Shown here: positions 9,324 to 20,224 of the stretch, one piece after another
How positions within the stretch are numbered: position 1 is the first letter of the stretch
Layout: every line of letters begins with the position of its first letter
DNA from: Mobilicoccus massiliensis
GTDB lineage: Bacteria > Actinomycetota > Actinomycetes > Actinomycetales > Dermatophilaceae
Reading direction: 5' to 3'
Length of the DNA: 64,000 bases
Assembly: GCF_000826525.2 (NCBI RefSeq)
Contig: NZ_LN651331.1
Location: 620,026-684,025 of the forward strand
Notes under the pieces: generated by a model
The model's database searches: none
Seen by the model: the letters and a program-made list of their open reading frames with translations, nothing else
Told to the model about the DNA's origin: nothing
Translations under genes and position numbers: made by a program

Positions 9324-11513
9324 TCAGCGCGGGTGCACCGAGAACGCGTAGTCGGCTGTGCTCGTCGAGGTGACCATCGGCGGGTGCAGGTCACGCATCC
9401 CGAAGCGCTGCTTGCGGTGGACGAGCGTGACGATGATCGCGAGGGAGACCGCGAGGATGCCCGCGAGCACGCCCAGCGCGGCCCAGTAGTGGGAGGCCTG
9501 ACCGCCGGAGATCGCGACGCGGAAGGCATCGACGCTGTACTTCATCGGCGAGACCACCGACAACGCCTGATAGAAGTCGTTGAGCATCGTCACCGGGAAG
9601 ATCCCACCGCACGCGGGGAGCTGGAGGATGAGCACGACCAGGAACACCGCGGTCTGTGGCGAGCCGAGGATGAGCCTCACCCAGTACCCGAGTGCCATGA
9701 AGGCGAGCGCCGCGACGACGAGCAGCAGCGCGAACTTCCACGGGTGCACGGGGTCGAGACCGAGGAAGAGCCACACGCCCCCACCCATGAGCAGGGCCCC
9801 GAGGGTGCCCACGAGTCCCGGCGGGCCGAACCCGAGCAGGGCGCGCCGCCACGGCCCCGCCCGCCCGGTGATAGCGCGCCCGGAGATCGTGCGGAGGACG
9901 AGGAACGTCGACACGCACGCGATCCACAGGGCGATGGAGAAGAACATCGGCGCGAGACCGCGACCGTAGTACTTGGCGTCGTGGTCGACCCGCTGGTGGA
10001 TGTCCACCGGCTGCGCCATGACCGAGCTGAGATCCGCGCGTTGCTCGTCGGACAGTTCGGGCACCTGCGCGACGCCCTTGGCGAGCCCGTTCGAGAGTTC
10101 GTGGGCGCCGCTGGAGAGCTGCGGCATCGCCGTGTCGAGCCGGCCGAGCGCATCGCTCAGCTCGACGAGACCCGACAGCGCGTTCGTCGCCTTGTCGGTC
10201 ATCCCTCGTCCCGCGGCCGCGAGCTCCCGGCCACCGGCGCGGAGGTCGTCGATCCCGTCCTGCGACTGGGACAGCCCGGTCTGCACCTGGGCGAGACCGG
10301 AGTCGAGCTGCCCCGCCCGCTGGTCCGCCGCGTTGACGGCGGACCTCACCGCGGCGCCAGCGGCCTGCAGCCCCTTGGGATCCAGCTGGGCGTTGATGCC
10401 ACCGGAGAGGCGGGCGACGACTCCGAGGTTGCTCTCGACGGTCGTCGTCGAGGTGGCGGCGCCCTCGAGGGAGCGGGTGAGGGCGACGAAGTCGGCGTCG
10501 TCGGCGAGTTCGGGGTGGGCGGCCAGCAGGCTCCGCATGGCGTCGCGGCTCGTGTCGAGCTGCCGGCGGACCGTGAGGATCGAGCCGTCGCCCGGCCCGG
10601 TGATCGAACCGGTGACGTTGACGAGGTCCTTGCTCTGCTTGAGCAGCGCAGGGATGTCGCGCTCGGCGAAGTCGACAAGCGGGACGGCGGCCTCGTTGAC
10701 GCGACGGACGTCGGCGATCGCGCCACGCGCCGCGCCGGTGAGCGCCTCGGCGCCCTTCCCGGCGGTCCCCACCCCGGCGGCGATGCGGTCACTGCCCTTC
10801 TGCACGTCGGCCAGACCGCGCTCGGCCTCGGCCACCGAGCTCTGGACTCCCTTGTTGTCCGAGACCGCAGCCTTGACCGAGGTGTCGATCTGGTGCACGC
10901 CGTCTTTGGCCTTGGCGAGGTTGACGTCGAGCTTCTTCGCCCCGTCGGCGGCCGAGACGAGCCCCTCCCGCATCTTGTCGACGTTGAGGAACAGCGCCTC
11001 GAAGTAGGTCTCCGACACCGTGGAGTCGAGGGTCTTGCCCAGGGCGTCGTCGGCCTTGCCCGTGAGCGTGCCGATGATGAAGCCGTTCGCGTCGTCGCGG
11101 CGCAGTTCGAGGCCGGCGCGCTTGGGTGTGAGGTCGCCGGCGCTCACGAGGTTGGCGGAGAAATCCTCCGGGATGGTGATGACCATGTAGTACTCACCGC
11201 TGCGGAGGCCGTCGAGTGCCCGCTCGTCGTCCTCGCCGAGGAACTGCCAGTCGAACGTCGGCCGATCCTTGAGGGCTTGGACGAAGTCCTTGCCGCCGGT
11301 GACCTTCTTGTCGCCGAACGTCGCATCACGGTCATGGTTGACGACCGCGACCTTGATGTCCTCGATGTGACCGTAGAGGTCCCAGTTGGCGTGCAGGTAG
11401 ATCCCGCCGTACAGCAGCGGGATGAGCAGCACGAAGATCAGCGCCAGCCGGGATCGGCCACGAAATCTCGTGAACTCGTGTCGGACGAGGATGAGGAAGC
11501 GCTTCAGAAGCAT
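9324..11513 (-). CDS. YhgE/Pip-type membrane protein
   Basis: A 729-residue membrane protein. One helix near residues 22-42 is followed by a ~450-residue extracytoplasmic part rich in Ala/Asp/Leu heptads with repeated 'GLADVQKGSDRIAAGV' and 'LDSGLAQVQTGL' type coiled coil. About five further helices occupy the C-terminal ~220 residues, as in ABC-2 permeases. This is the YhgE/Pip architecture, which includes phage-infection protein Pip of Gram-positives. It begins 10 bp after the ATPase gene, which suggests an ABC-type export complex. The substrate is unknown. Confidence 0.8.
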   Translation of the reverse strand: MLLKRFLILVRHEFTRFRGRSRLALIFVLLIPLLYGGIYLHANWDLYGHIEDIKVAVVNHDRDATFGDKKVTGGKDFVQALKDRPTFDWQFLGEDDERALDGLRSGEYYMVITIPEDFSANLVSAGDLTPKRAGLELRRDDANGFIIGTLTGKADDALGKTLDSTVSETYFEALFLNVDKMREGLVSAADGAKKLDVNLAKAKDGVHQIDTSVKAAVSDNKGVQSSVAEAERGLADVQKGSDRIAAGVGTAGKGAEALTGAARGAIADVRRVNEAAVPLVDFAERDIPALLKQSKDLVNVTGSITGPGDGSILTVRRQLDTSRDAMRSLLAAHPELADDADFVALTRSLEGAATSTTTVESNLGVVARLSGGINAQLDPKGLQAAGAAVRSAVNAADQRAGQLDSGLAQVQTGLSQSQDGIDDLRAGGRELAAAGRGMTDKATNALSGLVELSDALGRLDTAMPQLSSGAHELSNGLAKGVAQVPELSDEQRADLSSVMAQPVDIHQRVDHDAKYYGRGLAPMFFSIALWIACVSTFLVLRTISGRAITGRAGPWRRALLGFGPPGLVGTLGALLMGGGVWLFLGLDPVHPWKFALLLVVAALAFMALGYWVRLILGSPQTAVFLVVLILQLPACGGIFPVTMLNDFYQALSVVSPMKYSVDAFRVAISGGQASHYWAALGVLAGILAVSLAIIVTLVHRKQRFGMRDLHPPMVTSTSTADYAFSVHPR

Positions 11514-11523
11514 GGACGGTTCC

Positions 11524-12453
11524 TCACTGTTCCGAGCGGGTGGAGGTGTCGGTCTGGGCGGGGGTCTCGGGGGGCGCACCGCCCTCGTCGGCCGTCGGTG
11601 GCGAGGTGGAGACGGGCGGCCCCGCGTCGGCGTCCGGCGCGGGGCCTTCGGGTTCGACCTCCCTAAGCCGACCGGGGGCATGACGTCGGTGACCGCCCTG
11701 GGCGGCTGCCGTGTGGAGATGGGGCTCGGGATCGGTGAAGCTCGCCGTCTCGGGTCCGCTCTCCTCCTCGGTCGGGCTGTCAGGGTCGGTCTCGACGGGG
11801 GCGGTGTCGAGGTTCCGCTCGAGATGGAGGACCACGGACCCCTCGGGGACGAAGTCGTCATCGGCGACGGACATGACGAGCGCGGCCCCGTCGATCGCGA
11901 GGAGGCGCCGCAGCGCCGAGTAGAGCCGCGGGAGGTCGCGGTGGCGGATGCGCAGGTCCGCGTCGTCGAGCGCGATGACGCTCGCGGGCCGGACCAGCGC
12001 GAGCGCGACGGCGACGACGGCCCGATCGAGGCTGTCCATCTTCTCGAGCTGGGCCTTGACGTCGACACGGACGCCGAGCTCCTCGGCCATGAGGTCCGCG
12101 CGCTTAAGCGCCGTGTCGGGGGAGATGCCTTCGATGTAGGCACGGTCGAGGATCGACTCCCGCAGGGTGAGGCGGTCCTCAGGCCCCACGTATTCACCGA
12201 GCCGCGCGATGCTCGTGTGCTTGAGCGCGTCGTAGGGGTTCGCCGTCGCGTCGATCCCGCACAGTTCGAGGGAGCCCCTCGCCGGCCTGAACCGACCGCA
12301 GAGCGCGAGGAGGAGGGAGGACTTCCCCGAGCCCGCAGGCCCGGCCACGACACACATCTGCTCCGGATACAACGTGACGTCGACTGGGCCGAAGATCCTC
12401 CCCTGGGATCCGTCGGCCACCAGGTCGCGAGCAATGAGAATCGGGTCGCCCAT
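11524..12453 (-). CDS. ABC-type ATP-binding protein, degenerate signature
   Basis: The Walker A motif GPAGSGKS is at about residues 38-45 and a Walker-B-like segment ASVIALDDADL at about 157-167. The usual LSGGQ signature is absent; 'MDSLDRAVVAVALAL' occupies its place, and no catalytic Glu follows the Walker B Asp pair (it reads LDDAD). After residue ~210 comes a ~100-residue acidic, Pro/Thr-rich tail of low complexity. The coupled YhgE-type gene follows within 10 bp, so it probably energises or regulates that protein. The ATG at 12453 is preferred over the one a codon earlier. Confidence 0.7.
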   Translation of the reverse strand: MGDPILIARDLVADGSQGRIFGPVDVTLYPEQMCVVAGPAGSGKSSLLLALCGRFRPARGSLELCGIDATANPYDALKHTSIARLGEYVGPEDRLTLRESILDRAYIEGISPDTALKRADLMAEELGVRVDVKAQLEKMDSLDRAVVAVALALVRPASVIALDDADLRIRHRDLPRLYSALRRLLAIDGAALVMSVADDDFVPEGSVVLHLERNLDTAPVETDPDSPTEEESGPETASFTDPEPHLHTAAAQGGHRRHAPGRLREVEPEGPAPDADAGPPVSTSPPTADEGGAPPETPAQTDTSTRSEQ

Positions 12454-12568
12454 CACACCTCCATGCCGAGTCGCCGCTCACCCTACCGCCCGGCAACGAC
12501 ACCGGGACGGCAGGTCGAAGCGGGCGAACCGGTCGCAGGGGCCTGACCGCAACACCGTCGGCGCCGCA

Positions 12569-14517
<1,949 letters not shown>

Positions 14518-14613
14518 GCCCGACATCGTAACCCCCTCGCTCGCCTGGCTGCTCGGGCACTCCGGCGCCGGACCTCGCAGTCGGCGCGGTCGCCGAAGTC
14601 GCCCGGGCCCTCC

Positions 14614-15546
14614 TCAGAATCCGAGGCGGCGCAGCTGCTTGGGATCGCGCTGCCAGTCCTTGGCGACCTTGACGTGCAGGTCGAGGAACACGCGCTGACC
14701 GAGGAGCGCCTCGATGCCGGCGCGGGCGCGGCTGCCGACGTCGCGCAGACGCGAGCCGCCCTTGCCGATGACGATCGCCTTCTGGCTGTCGCGTTCGACG
14801 AAGACGTTGACCCGCACGTCGAGCAGCGGGGAGTCCTCGGGCCGGTCCTCGCGCGGCACGATCTCCTCGACGACCACGGCGAGGCTGTGCGGCAGCTCGT
14901 CACGCACGCCCTCCAACGCGGCCTCGCGCACGAGCTCGGCGATCATGACGATCTCGGGCTCGTCGGTGACGACGTCGTCGGGGTAGAGCTTGGGCGAGGG
15001 CGGCAGCAGCCGGGTGAGCTCGTCGGCGACGACGTCGACCTGGTCACCTCGGGTGGCCGAGCACGGCACGATCGAGTCCCACTCCCCCAGCCGGTCGATG
15101 GCGAGGAGGTGTTCGGCGAGGCGCTGCTTGTCGACGAGATCGCTCTTGGTGGCGATCGCGACGACGGGCGTACGGCGGGCCCGACGCAGGTCGGCGAGTT
15201 CGGTCGCGATGAACGTGTCGCCGGGGCCTACGCGCTGGTCGGCGGGCAGGCAGAACCCGACGACGTCGACGTCGAGCAGCGTCTCGCGCACGAGGTCGTT
15301 GAGCCGTTGCCCGAGCAGGGTGCGGGGCTTGTGCAGGCCCGGGGTGTCGACGAGCACGAGCTGGGAGTGCTCGGCGGTGCGGATCCCGCGGATCGTGTGC
15401 CGCGTGGTCTGCGGTTTGCTCGAGGTGATGGCGACCTTGTCGCCGACGAGGGCGTTGGTCAGCGTCGACTTGCCCGCGTTGGGTCGGCCGACGAGGCAGG
15501 CGAACCCGGCTCGGAACTCGGGGACGTCCACGTCCTGCTCGCTCAT
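14614..15546 (-). CDS. era: Ribosome-assembly GTPase Era
   Basis: Era binds the 3' end of 16S rRNA and helps 30S maturation. G1 GRPNAGKST is at residues 20-28, G3 DTPGL near 67-71 and G4 TKSD near 132-135, and a C-terminal KH domain contains IVIGKGGSRLRDVG. Length 310 is normal. It starts in a 4-bp overlap with the upstream CNNM gene, in the conserved order ybeY-CNNM-era. Confidence 0.95.
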   Translation of the reverse strand: MSEQDVDVPEFRAGFACLVGRPNAGKSTLTNALVGDKVAITSSKPQTTRHTIRGIRTAEHSQLVLVDTPGLHKPRTLLGQRLNDLVRETLLDVDVVGFCLPADQRVGPGDTFIATELADLRRARRTPVVAIATKSDLVDKQRLAEHLLAIDRLGEWDSIVPCSATRGDQVDVVADELTRLLPPSPKLYPDDVVTDEPEIVMIAELVREAALEGVRDELPHSLAVVVEEIVPREDRPEDSPLLDVRVNVFVERDSQKAIVIGKGGSRLRDVGSRARAGIEALLGQRVFLDLHVKVAKDWQRDPKQLRRLGF

Positions 15547-16907
15547 GGGGTCTCCTGCTGCTCGGATTCGACGTGGGCGTGTGACCCGTGGGCCTGGGGG
15601 ATGTGCTGAACGGCGGCGGGCTCGTGGGGCTCCTCGTTCTCCTCGTCGTCGCCGTCCTCGACGCGCGAGACGATGACGCTCGCGAGGCGGTGTCGGCGCC
15701 CGGCCATGCGTTCGGCCGTGAGGGTGAGGCCCTCGACCGTGCCGCTCGAGCCGAGGATGGGGACGCGCCCGAGCGCCTTGGTCAGCAGCCCACCGACGGT
15801 GTCGACGTCGTCGTCGTCGAGTTCGATGCCGAACAGCTCGCCGAGGTCGTCGACGTGCATCGTCGCCGGCACCCGCACCGAGCCGTCCTCGAGCGGCTCG
15901 ACGCCCGGCAGCTCGGGGTCGTACTCGTCGGAGATCTCGCCGACGATCTCCTCGAGGATGTCCTCGATCGTCACGAGGCCGGCCGTGCCGCCGTACTCGT
16001 CGACGACGATCGCGATGTGCGTGGCCTGGGCCTGCATCTCGCGCATGAGAGCGTCGACGGGTTTGCTGTCGGGCACGAACGTGACCGGGCGCATGATCGA
16101 CTCGACGTCGGACAGCGACGTGCGAGGGTTGCCGTGGATCTGCGCGGCGACGTCCTTGAAGTAGAGGATGCCGATGGGGTCGTCGGCCCCCTCGCCGACC
16201 ACGGGGAGCCGGGAGAATCCGCTGCGCAGGAACAGCGACATCGCCTGACGCAGCGAGCGGTCGCGTTCGATCGAGATCATGTCGGGGCGCGGCACCATGA
16301 CCTCACGGGCCACGGTGTCGCCGAGCTCGAACACCGAGTGGATCATCTCGCGTTCGTCGGCCTCGATGACGCGGGACTCCCCGGCGAGGTCGACGAGGTC
16401 GCGCAGTTCGGCCTCGGAGGCGAACGGCCCGTCGCGGTATCCCTTGCCGGGCGTGACGGCGTTGCCGACGAGGATGAGCAGGTAGGCGACGGGACCGAGG
16501 ATGCGCCGCAGCAGCACGAGAGCCGGTGCGGCCTGCAATGCGATCGACTCGGCGTGCTGGCGGCCGAGGGTGCGGGGGCTGACGCCGACGATGACGAACG
16601 AGGCGAGGATCATCACGCCGATCGCGATGAGCATGGGCTGGGTCGTGCCAGGGATGAGTTCGTCGGCCGCCACGGCCGCGAGCACCGCGGCCGTGGTCTC
16701 GGCCGCGACTCGCAGGAACGTCGTGACGGCGATGTAGCCGGAGGTGTCCTGAACGACCTTGACGAGGGCCTTCGATCCGCGCCGGCCGGCCTCGAGGCAT
16801 TCGGCCGCCCCCGAGTGCGAGATGCGCGAGATCGCCGCCTCGCCGGCAGTCAACAGGAATGCGATGACGAGGCAGAGCGCGAAGCCCACCCCGAGTTGGA
16901 CCATCAC
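15543..16907 (-). CDS. CNNM/CorC-HlyC family transporter-associated protein
   Basis: A 454-residue membrane protein with an N-terminal CNNM domain (hydrophobic helices near residues 5-25, 60-80, 95-115 and 130-150), two CBS domains (about 205-330) and a C-terminal CorC_HlyC transporter-associated domain, then an acidic/His-rich tail. The family is linked to Mg2+/Co2+ efflux. The 'hemolysin' label common for it is historical. It overlaps ybeY and era by 4 bp on each side, so it is translated within the same operon. Confidence 0.85.
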   Translation of the reverse strand: MMVQLGVGFALCLVIAFLLTAGEAAISRISHSGAAECLEAGRRGSKALVKVVQDTSGYIAVTTFLRVAAETTAAVLAAVAADELIPGTTQPMLIAIGVMILASFVIVGVSPRTLGRQHAESIALQAAPALVLLRRILGPVAYLLILVGNAVTPGKGYRDGPFASEAELRDLVDLAGESRVIEADEREMIHSVFELGDTVAREVMVPRPDMISIERDRSLRQAMSLFLRSGFSRLPVVGEGADDPIGILYFKDVAAQIHGNPRTSLSDVESIMRPVTFVPDSKPVDALMREMQAQATHIAIVVDEYGGTAGLVTIEDILEEIVGEISDEYDPELPGVEPLEDGSVRVPATMHVDDLGELFGIELDDDDVDTVGGLLTKALGRVPILGSSGTVEGLTLTAERMAGRRHRLASVIVSRVEDGDDEENEEPHEPAAVQHIPQAHGSHAHVESEQQETP

Positions 16908-17371
16908 GTGCGCGGTCGCCCCCGACCGGCGAGGAAGGTCAGCAGCAGCGTGCGCTGACGCTCGAACATGTCCTTCTCGTCCTCGGGCTCGGCGTGGTCG
17001 AAGCCGAGAAGGTGCAGGATGCCGTGAGTGACGAGGAGCAGCATCTCCTCGGCGGGCGTGTGCCCGGCGCCCGCGGCCTGACGCTGCGCCACCTGCGGGC
17101 AGATCACGACGTCACCGAGCACCCCCTCCAGGCTCGTCGAGCCCTCGCTGCCGGGGCGCAGCTCGTCCATGGGGAAGCTCATGACGTCGGTGGGGCCGGG
17201 CAGGTCCATCCACTTGACGTGGAGCACCTCCATCGCGGCCTCGTCGACGCACGTGACGCAGAGCTCGGCGCGCGGGTGCACGCGCATCTCCGTCATGACG
17301 TACCGCGCGCAGTCGAGCAACTCCTCGGTGTCGACCTCGGTGCCGGACTCGTTGAGGACCTCGATGCTCAC
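16904..17371 (-). CDS. ybeY: rRNA maturation endoribonuclease YbeY
   Basis: A metal-dependent single-strand endoribonuclease in 16S 3'-end maturation and ribosome quality control. The zinc motif H-x3-H-x5-H appears as HGILHLLGFDH at about residues 116-126. Length 155 is normal. The start overlaps the phoH stop by 4 bp, so the two are translationally coupled. Confidence 0.95.
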   Translation of the reverse strand: MSIEVLNESGTEVDTEELLDCARYVMTEMRVHPRAELCVTCVDEAAMEVLHVKWMDLPGPTDVMSFPMDELRPGSEGSTSLEGVLGDVVICPQVAQRQAAGAGHTPAEEMLLLVTHGILHLLGFDHAEPEDEKDMFERQRTLLLTFLAGRGRPRT

Positions 17372-19350
17372 GTCTCGTCCCTTTCGCCGTTCTCGTGCGC
17401 GCGGCGTGCCGGGCGCGGGTGCCGTCCGCCCGGCGCGTCAGGCCGGCGGTGGCGCGCCTCGTCCCAGCGCCCATAGGCGTCGACGATGTCGCCGACGAGC
17501 CGGTGCCGGACGACGTCGTCGCTGGTCAGGTAGGAGAAGTGGATGTCGTCGACGCCGCCGAGGATGTCCTGCACCACGCGCAGACCCGACTGGGTGCCCC
17601 CGGGCAGGTCGACCTGGGTCACGTCACCGGTGACGACGATCGTGCTGCCGAACCCGAGGCGGGTGAGGAACATCTTCATCTGCTCGGGCGAGGTGTTCTG
17701 CGCCTCGTCGAGAATGATGAACGCGTCGTTGAGGGTGTTGTGGGTGACGAGGAAGTCGTCGGTGACGTAGAGCGAGTCGGCGGCCGCCACCTGGATGCAC
17801 ATCGTCTCGGCCTCCCCGGCCGGCTCGATGGACTCGATGTGCCGTACCGGGGCGGCGCCGTCGTTCGGCAGGCGCAGGTCGACGACGAAACCGTCTCCGT
17901 CGGGGTGAGGACGCGACGATGCGAGGCCGCCCAGGGACCGCACGAGGAACAGCACGTCGTCGCGCAGACGGGCCGACGACGTGCCGAAGCCGATCGGCCC
18001 GTGCGGGTCCGAACCCGTGGCACCGCTGCCCACGAGCAGCCCCCGGAGCACGGCCGAGCGGACCTCCACCGAGTTGTGCAGGTAGGACTCCGGAAGGCCG
18101 ACGGGCGGCGCCGCCTTCGTGCCGAGCGTCGTCGTCACCTCGCTCGCCGAAGTCGCGGTAGGCATGTCACCGCGCGGGGTGGCCGACGCCGCGGCCATGG
18201 CGGCGGGGCGCCCCTCGCCGAGGGCGAGACCGAGGGCGTAAGGGTCCGTCGGCACGGGCGCGTCGGGGAACGCGACGGCGTGCACCACCGGCAGCTCGTA
18301 CCGCTGTTCGCGCCCGATGAGCTCCGCGGTCTCGAGCGTGACCCACCGGCCGGACTTCGCGTCGTCGGCGCCGCCCACCGGAGCGACCGTCCACAGGTGC
18401 TCGCCGCAGCACAGGGTGGATGCACCGTCGGTGGCCGTGACGCGGTAGACCGGCTTGCGTCCCTGCGGGTACACGCCGAGGACCGGGGTGGGGGTGCCGT
18501 CGGACCCGACGACGAGGTCACCGACCTGCAACGACCCGAACTCGCGGAATCCCTCGGGGGTGAGCACCCGACTGTCGAGGGGCTGAGCGCGCCCGCGCAT
18601 GTACGCCAGGGGGGCGACCTCGACGGTGCCGGTGGCCATGAGTCGCGGGATGGAGTCGGGGTCGACCATGTCGTGCAGCGCGTCGTAGAGCGGACGCAGG
18701 TAGGGGTCGATCTTGTCGGTGAGCGTGCCCGGAAGGAACCCGAGCCGCTCCCCCGCCTCGACGGCCGGCCGCGTGAGGATGATGCGGTTGACCTCCTTGG
18801 CCTGCAGCGCGGCGACGGCCTTGGCCATCGCGAGGTAGGTCTTGCCGGTGCCGGCGGGGCCGATGCCGAAGACGATCGTGTGCCGGTCGATGGCGTCGAC
18901 GTAGCGCTTCTGGCCGAGGGTCTTGGGGCGGATCGAGCGCCCGCGGGAGGAGAGGATGTTCTGGGTGAGCACCTCGGCCGGACGCTCGCGGGTGCGCGAG
19001 GCCAGCATGCGGATGGAGCGTTCGACGGCGTCGCGGTCGATGCGCTGGCCGGCGGCGGCCACGAGGATGAGCTCGTCGAAGAGCTGCTCGCCGAGGTCGA
19101 CGTCGGCCGGGCTGCCCTCGAGACGGATCTCGTTGCCGCGGACATACACCTCGAGGCGCGGCAGAGCACGCTCGACGACGGTGAGGAGCTGATCGTTGGG
19201 GCCGAGCAGCGCGACCATCGACGTGCCTGCGGGGATGACGATGGTGCGTGAGGCCTGGCCGGACGGGGCGCCGGCCTGAGCGTCAGCGGCGCCGGAGGCC
19301 GGGAACGGGGTCTGGGCGTCGGCCGAAGGGCCGGTGGGGTTATCGGTCAT
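17368..19350 (-). CDS. phoH: PhoH-family ATPase interrupted by an intein
   Basis: PhoH-like proteins are P-loop ATPases, probable RNA helicases, that neighbour ybeY. The Walker A motif GPAGTGKT and Walker B IILDEAQN belong to the host protein, but 284 residues are inserted between 'AYMRGR' and 'TLNDAF', just before Walker B. Without the insert the protein is about 376 residues, the normal size. Activity therefore depends on protein splicing. The start ATG (MTDNPTG) is chosen over an earlier in-frame one because the conserved protein begins here and a TAGACT hexamer lies 10 nt upstream. It overlaps ybeY. Confidence 0.9.
   Translation of the reverse strand: MTDNPTGPSADAQTPFPASGAADAQAGAPSGQASRTIVIPAGTSMVALLGPNDQLLTVVERALPRLEVYVRGNEIRLEGSPADVDLGEQLFDELILVAAAGQRIDRDAVERSIRMLASRTRERPAEVLTQNILSSRGRSIRPKTLGQKRYVDAIDRHTIVFGIGPAGTGKTYLAMAKAVAALQAKEVNRIILTRPAVEAGERLGFLPGTLTDKIDPYLRPLYDALHDMVDPDSIPRLMATGTVEVAPLAYMRGRAQPLDSRVLTPEGFREFGSLQVGDLVVGSDGTPTPVLGVYPQGRKPVYRVTATDGASTLCCGEHLWTVAPVGGADDAKSGRWVTLETAELIGREQRYELPVVHAVAFPDAPVPTDPYALGLALGEGRPAAMAAASATPRGDMPTATSASEVTTTLGTKAAPPVGLPESYLHNSVEVRSAVLRGLLVGSGATGSDPHGPIGFGTSSARLRDDVLFLVRSLGGLASSRPHPDGDGFVVDLRLPNDGAAPVRHIESIEPAGEAETMCIQVAAADSLYVTDDFLVTHNTLNDAFIILDEAQNTSPEQMKMFLTRLGFGSTIVVTGDVTQVDLPGGTQSGLRVVQDILGGVDDIHFSYLTSDDVVRHRLVGDIVDAYGRWDEARHRRPDAPGGRHPRPARRAHENGERDET
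17737..18588 (-). mobile_element. Class-3-type intein in PhoH
   Basis: A 284-residue protein intron. It begins with Ala, not Cys/Ser (AQPLDSRVLTPEGF), and ends VTHN before Thr+1. The Trp-Cys-Thr set that defines class 3 inteins is visible: W66 two residues after the block B His (EHLW), C264 in block F (ETMCIQV) and T282 in block G (VTHN), with penultimate H283 and final N284. Homing-endonuclease remnants are present: 'DPYALGLALGEG' (residues 115-126, Glu for the usual Asp) and 'LRGLLVGSGA' (181-190, catalytic Asp lost). Splicing looks intact while the endonuclease is dead. Confidence 0.88.
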
Positions 19351-19409
19351 GTCACCCACGAGTCTAAGACGCACCACCGACAACCGCCCCGAGCGCCGCA
19401 CGGGACACG

Positions 19410-19477
19410 GTCGCCGCTATCGCCCGGTCGCCGCCATCGGCCGGTCACCGCTATCGCCCTGTCACCGCCATCGCCCG
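19410..19477. repeat. 17-bp tandem repeat, four units
   Basis: Four consecutive 17-bp units follow the pattern GTC[G/A]CCGC[T/C]ATCG[C/G]CC[G/T] at 19410, 19427, 19444 and 19461. The last unit covers the final codons and stop of rsmE. The others fill the gap to phoH. The copy number could vary between strains. Confidence 0.85.
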
Positions 19478-20205
19478 GCGGCGTTGAGCACGGCGAGGGC
19501 GGCCGGTCCGGCACTGGACGACCGCAGCACGGTGGGTCCGAGTCGTACCGCGCGGGCCCCGGCGGACACCAGCGTGTCGAGTTCCTCGGGCGCGATGCCT
19601 CCCTCGGGGCCCACGACGACCAGCACGTCTCCCGCCGCCGGGAGTTCCAGCGCGGCGAGCGGCTCGACGGCGTCCTCGTGGAGGGCGAGAGTGAGCGCGG
19701 CCGCGTCGACCCGCCGTGCGAGGCCGGCGGTCGAGAGCGGTCCCTCGACCTCCGGGGTCGTGGCCCGCCGCGACTGTTTGGCCGCGGCAGCCGCCACCGC
19801 CTGCCACTTGGCGAGGGGCTTCTCGGCGCGTTCGGCCTTCCACCGCACGATGCTTCGCGCGGCCTGCCAGGCGAGGACGGCGTCGACGCCGAGCTCGGTG
19901 GCGGCCTCGACGGCCTGCTCGTCGCGTCCCCCCTTGGCGAGGGCCTGGACGAGGACGAAGCGCGGCCCGGTGGGACGCGAGTCCTCCACGCTGCGGATCT
20001 CGACGCGAGCCATGCCGGTTGCGACCTCGCTGATGCGACCGCTCGCCACCAGCCCCGATCCGTCGGCGAGGAGGACGACCTCCCCCACCTGCGCGCGTTT
20101 TACGGTCACCGCGTGGTGCCCCTCGGCACCGTCGAGCACGACCTCGGCGCCGGGCGCGAGGGCGGCGAGCGCGCCGGACGGCAGGTGGTAGAGCGCGGCC
20201 GTCAT
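19462..20205 (-). CDS. rsmE: 16S rRNA (uracil1498-N3)-methyltransferase
   Basis: Methylates U1498 of 16S rRNA with SAM. The SPOUT-class C-terminus has the SAM-binding knot residues VVVGPEGGIAPEEL (about 197-210) and RLGPTVLRSSSAGPAAL (about 221-237). The N-terminal PUA-like part includes GAEGHHAVTVKRAQVGE. Length 247 is typical. It follows dnaJ by 19 bp, in the conserved dnaJ-rsmE-phoH order. Its last codons lie in the tandem repeat. Confidence 0.92.
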   Translation of the reverse strand: MTAALYHLPSGALAALAPGAEVVLDGAEGHHAVTVKRAQVGEVVLLADGSGLVASGRISEVATGMARVEIRSVEDSRPTGPRFVLVQALAKGGRDEQAVEAATELGVDAVLAWQAARSIVRWKAERAEKPLAKWQAVAAAAAKQSRRATTPEVEGPLSTAGLARRVDAAALTLALHEDAVEPLAALELPAAGDVLVVVGPEGGIAPEELDTLVSAGARAVRLGPTVLRSSSAGPAALAVLNAAGRWR

Positions 20206-20224
20206 CGGAGGGAGCCGGCGTTCG

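Noticed and set aside
9324..12434. Possible 1036-residue fusion of the ATPase region and YhgE protein
   Set aside because: Upstream of 11513 this frame is a shadow of the ATPase gene, which is coded in another frame with Walker A; the YhgE protein starts at its own ATG.
19410..19477. CRISPR-like repeats
   Set aside because: Units are contiguous 17-bp copies with no spacers and no cas genes nearby.
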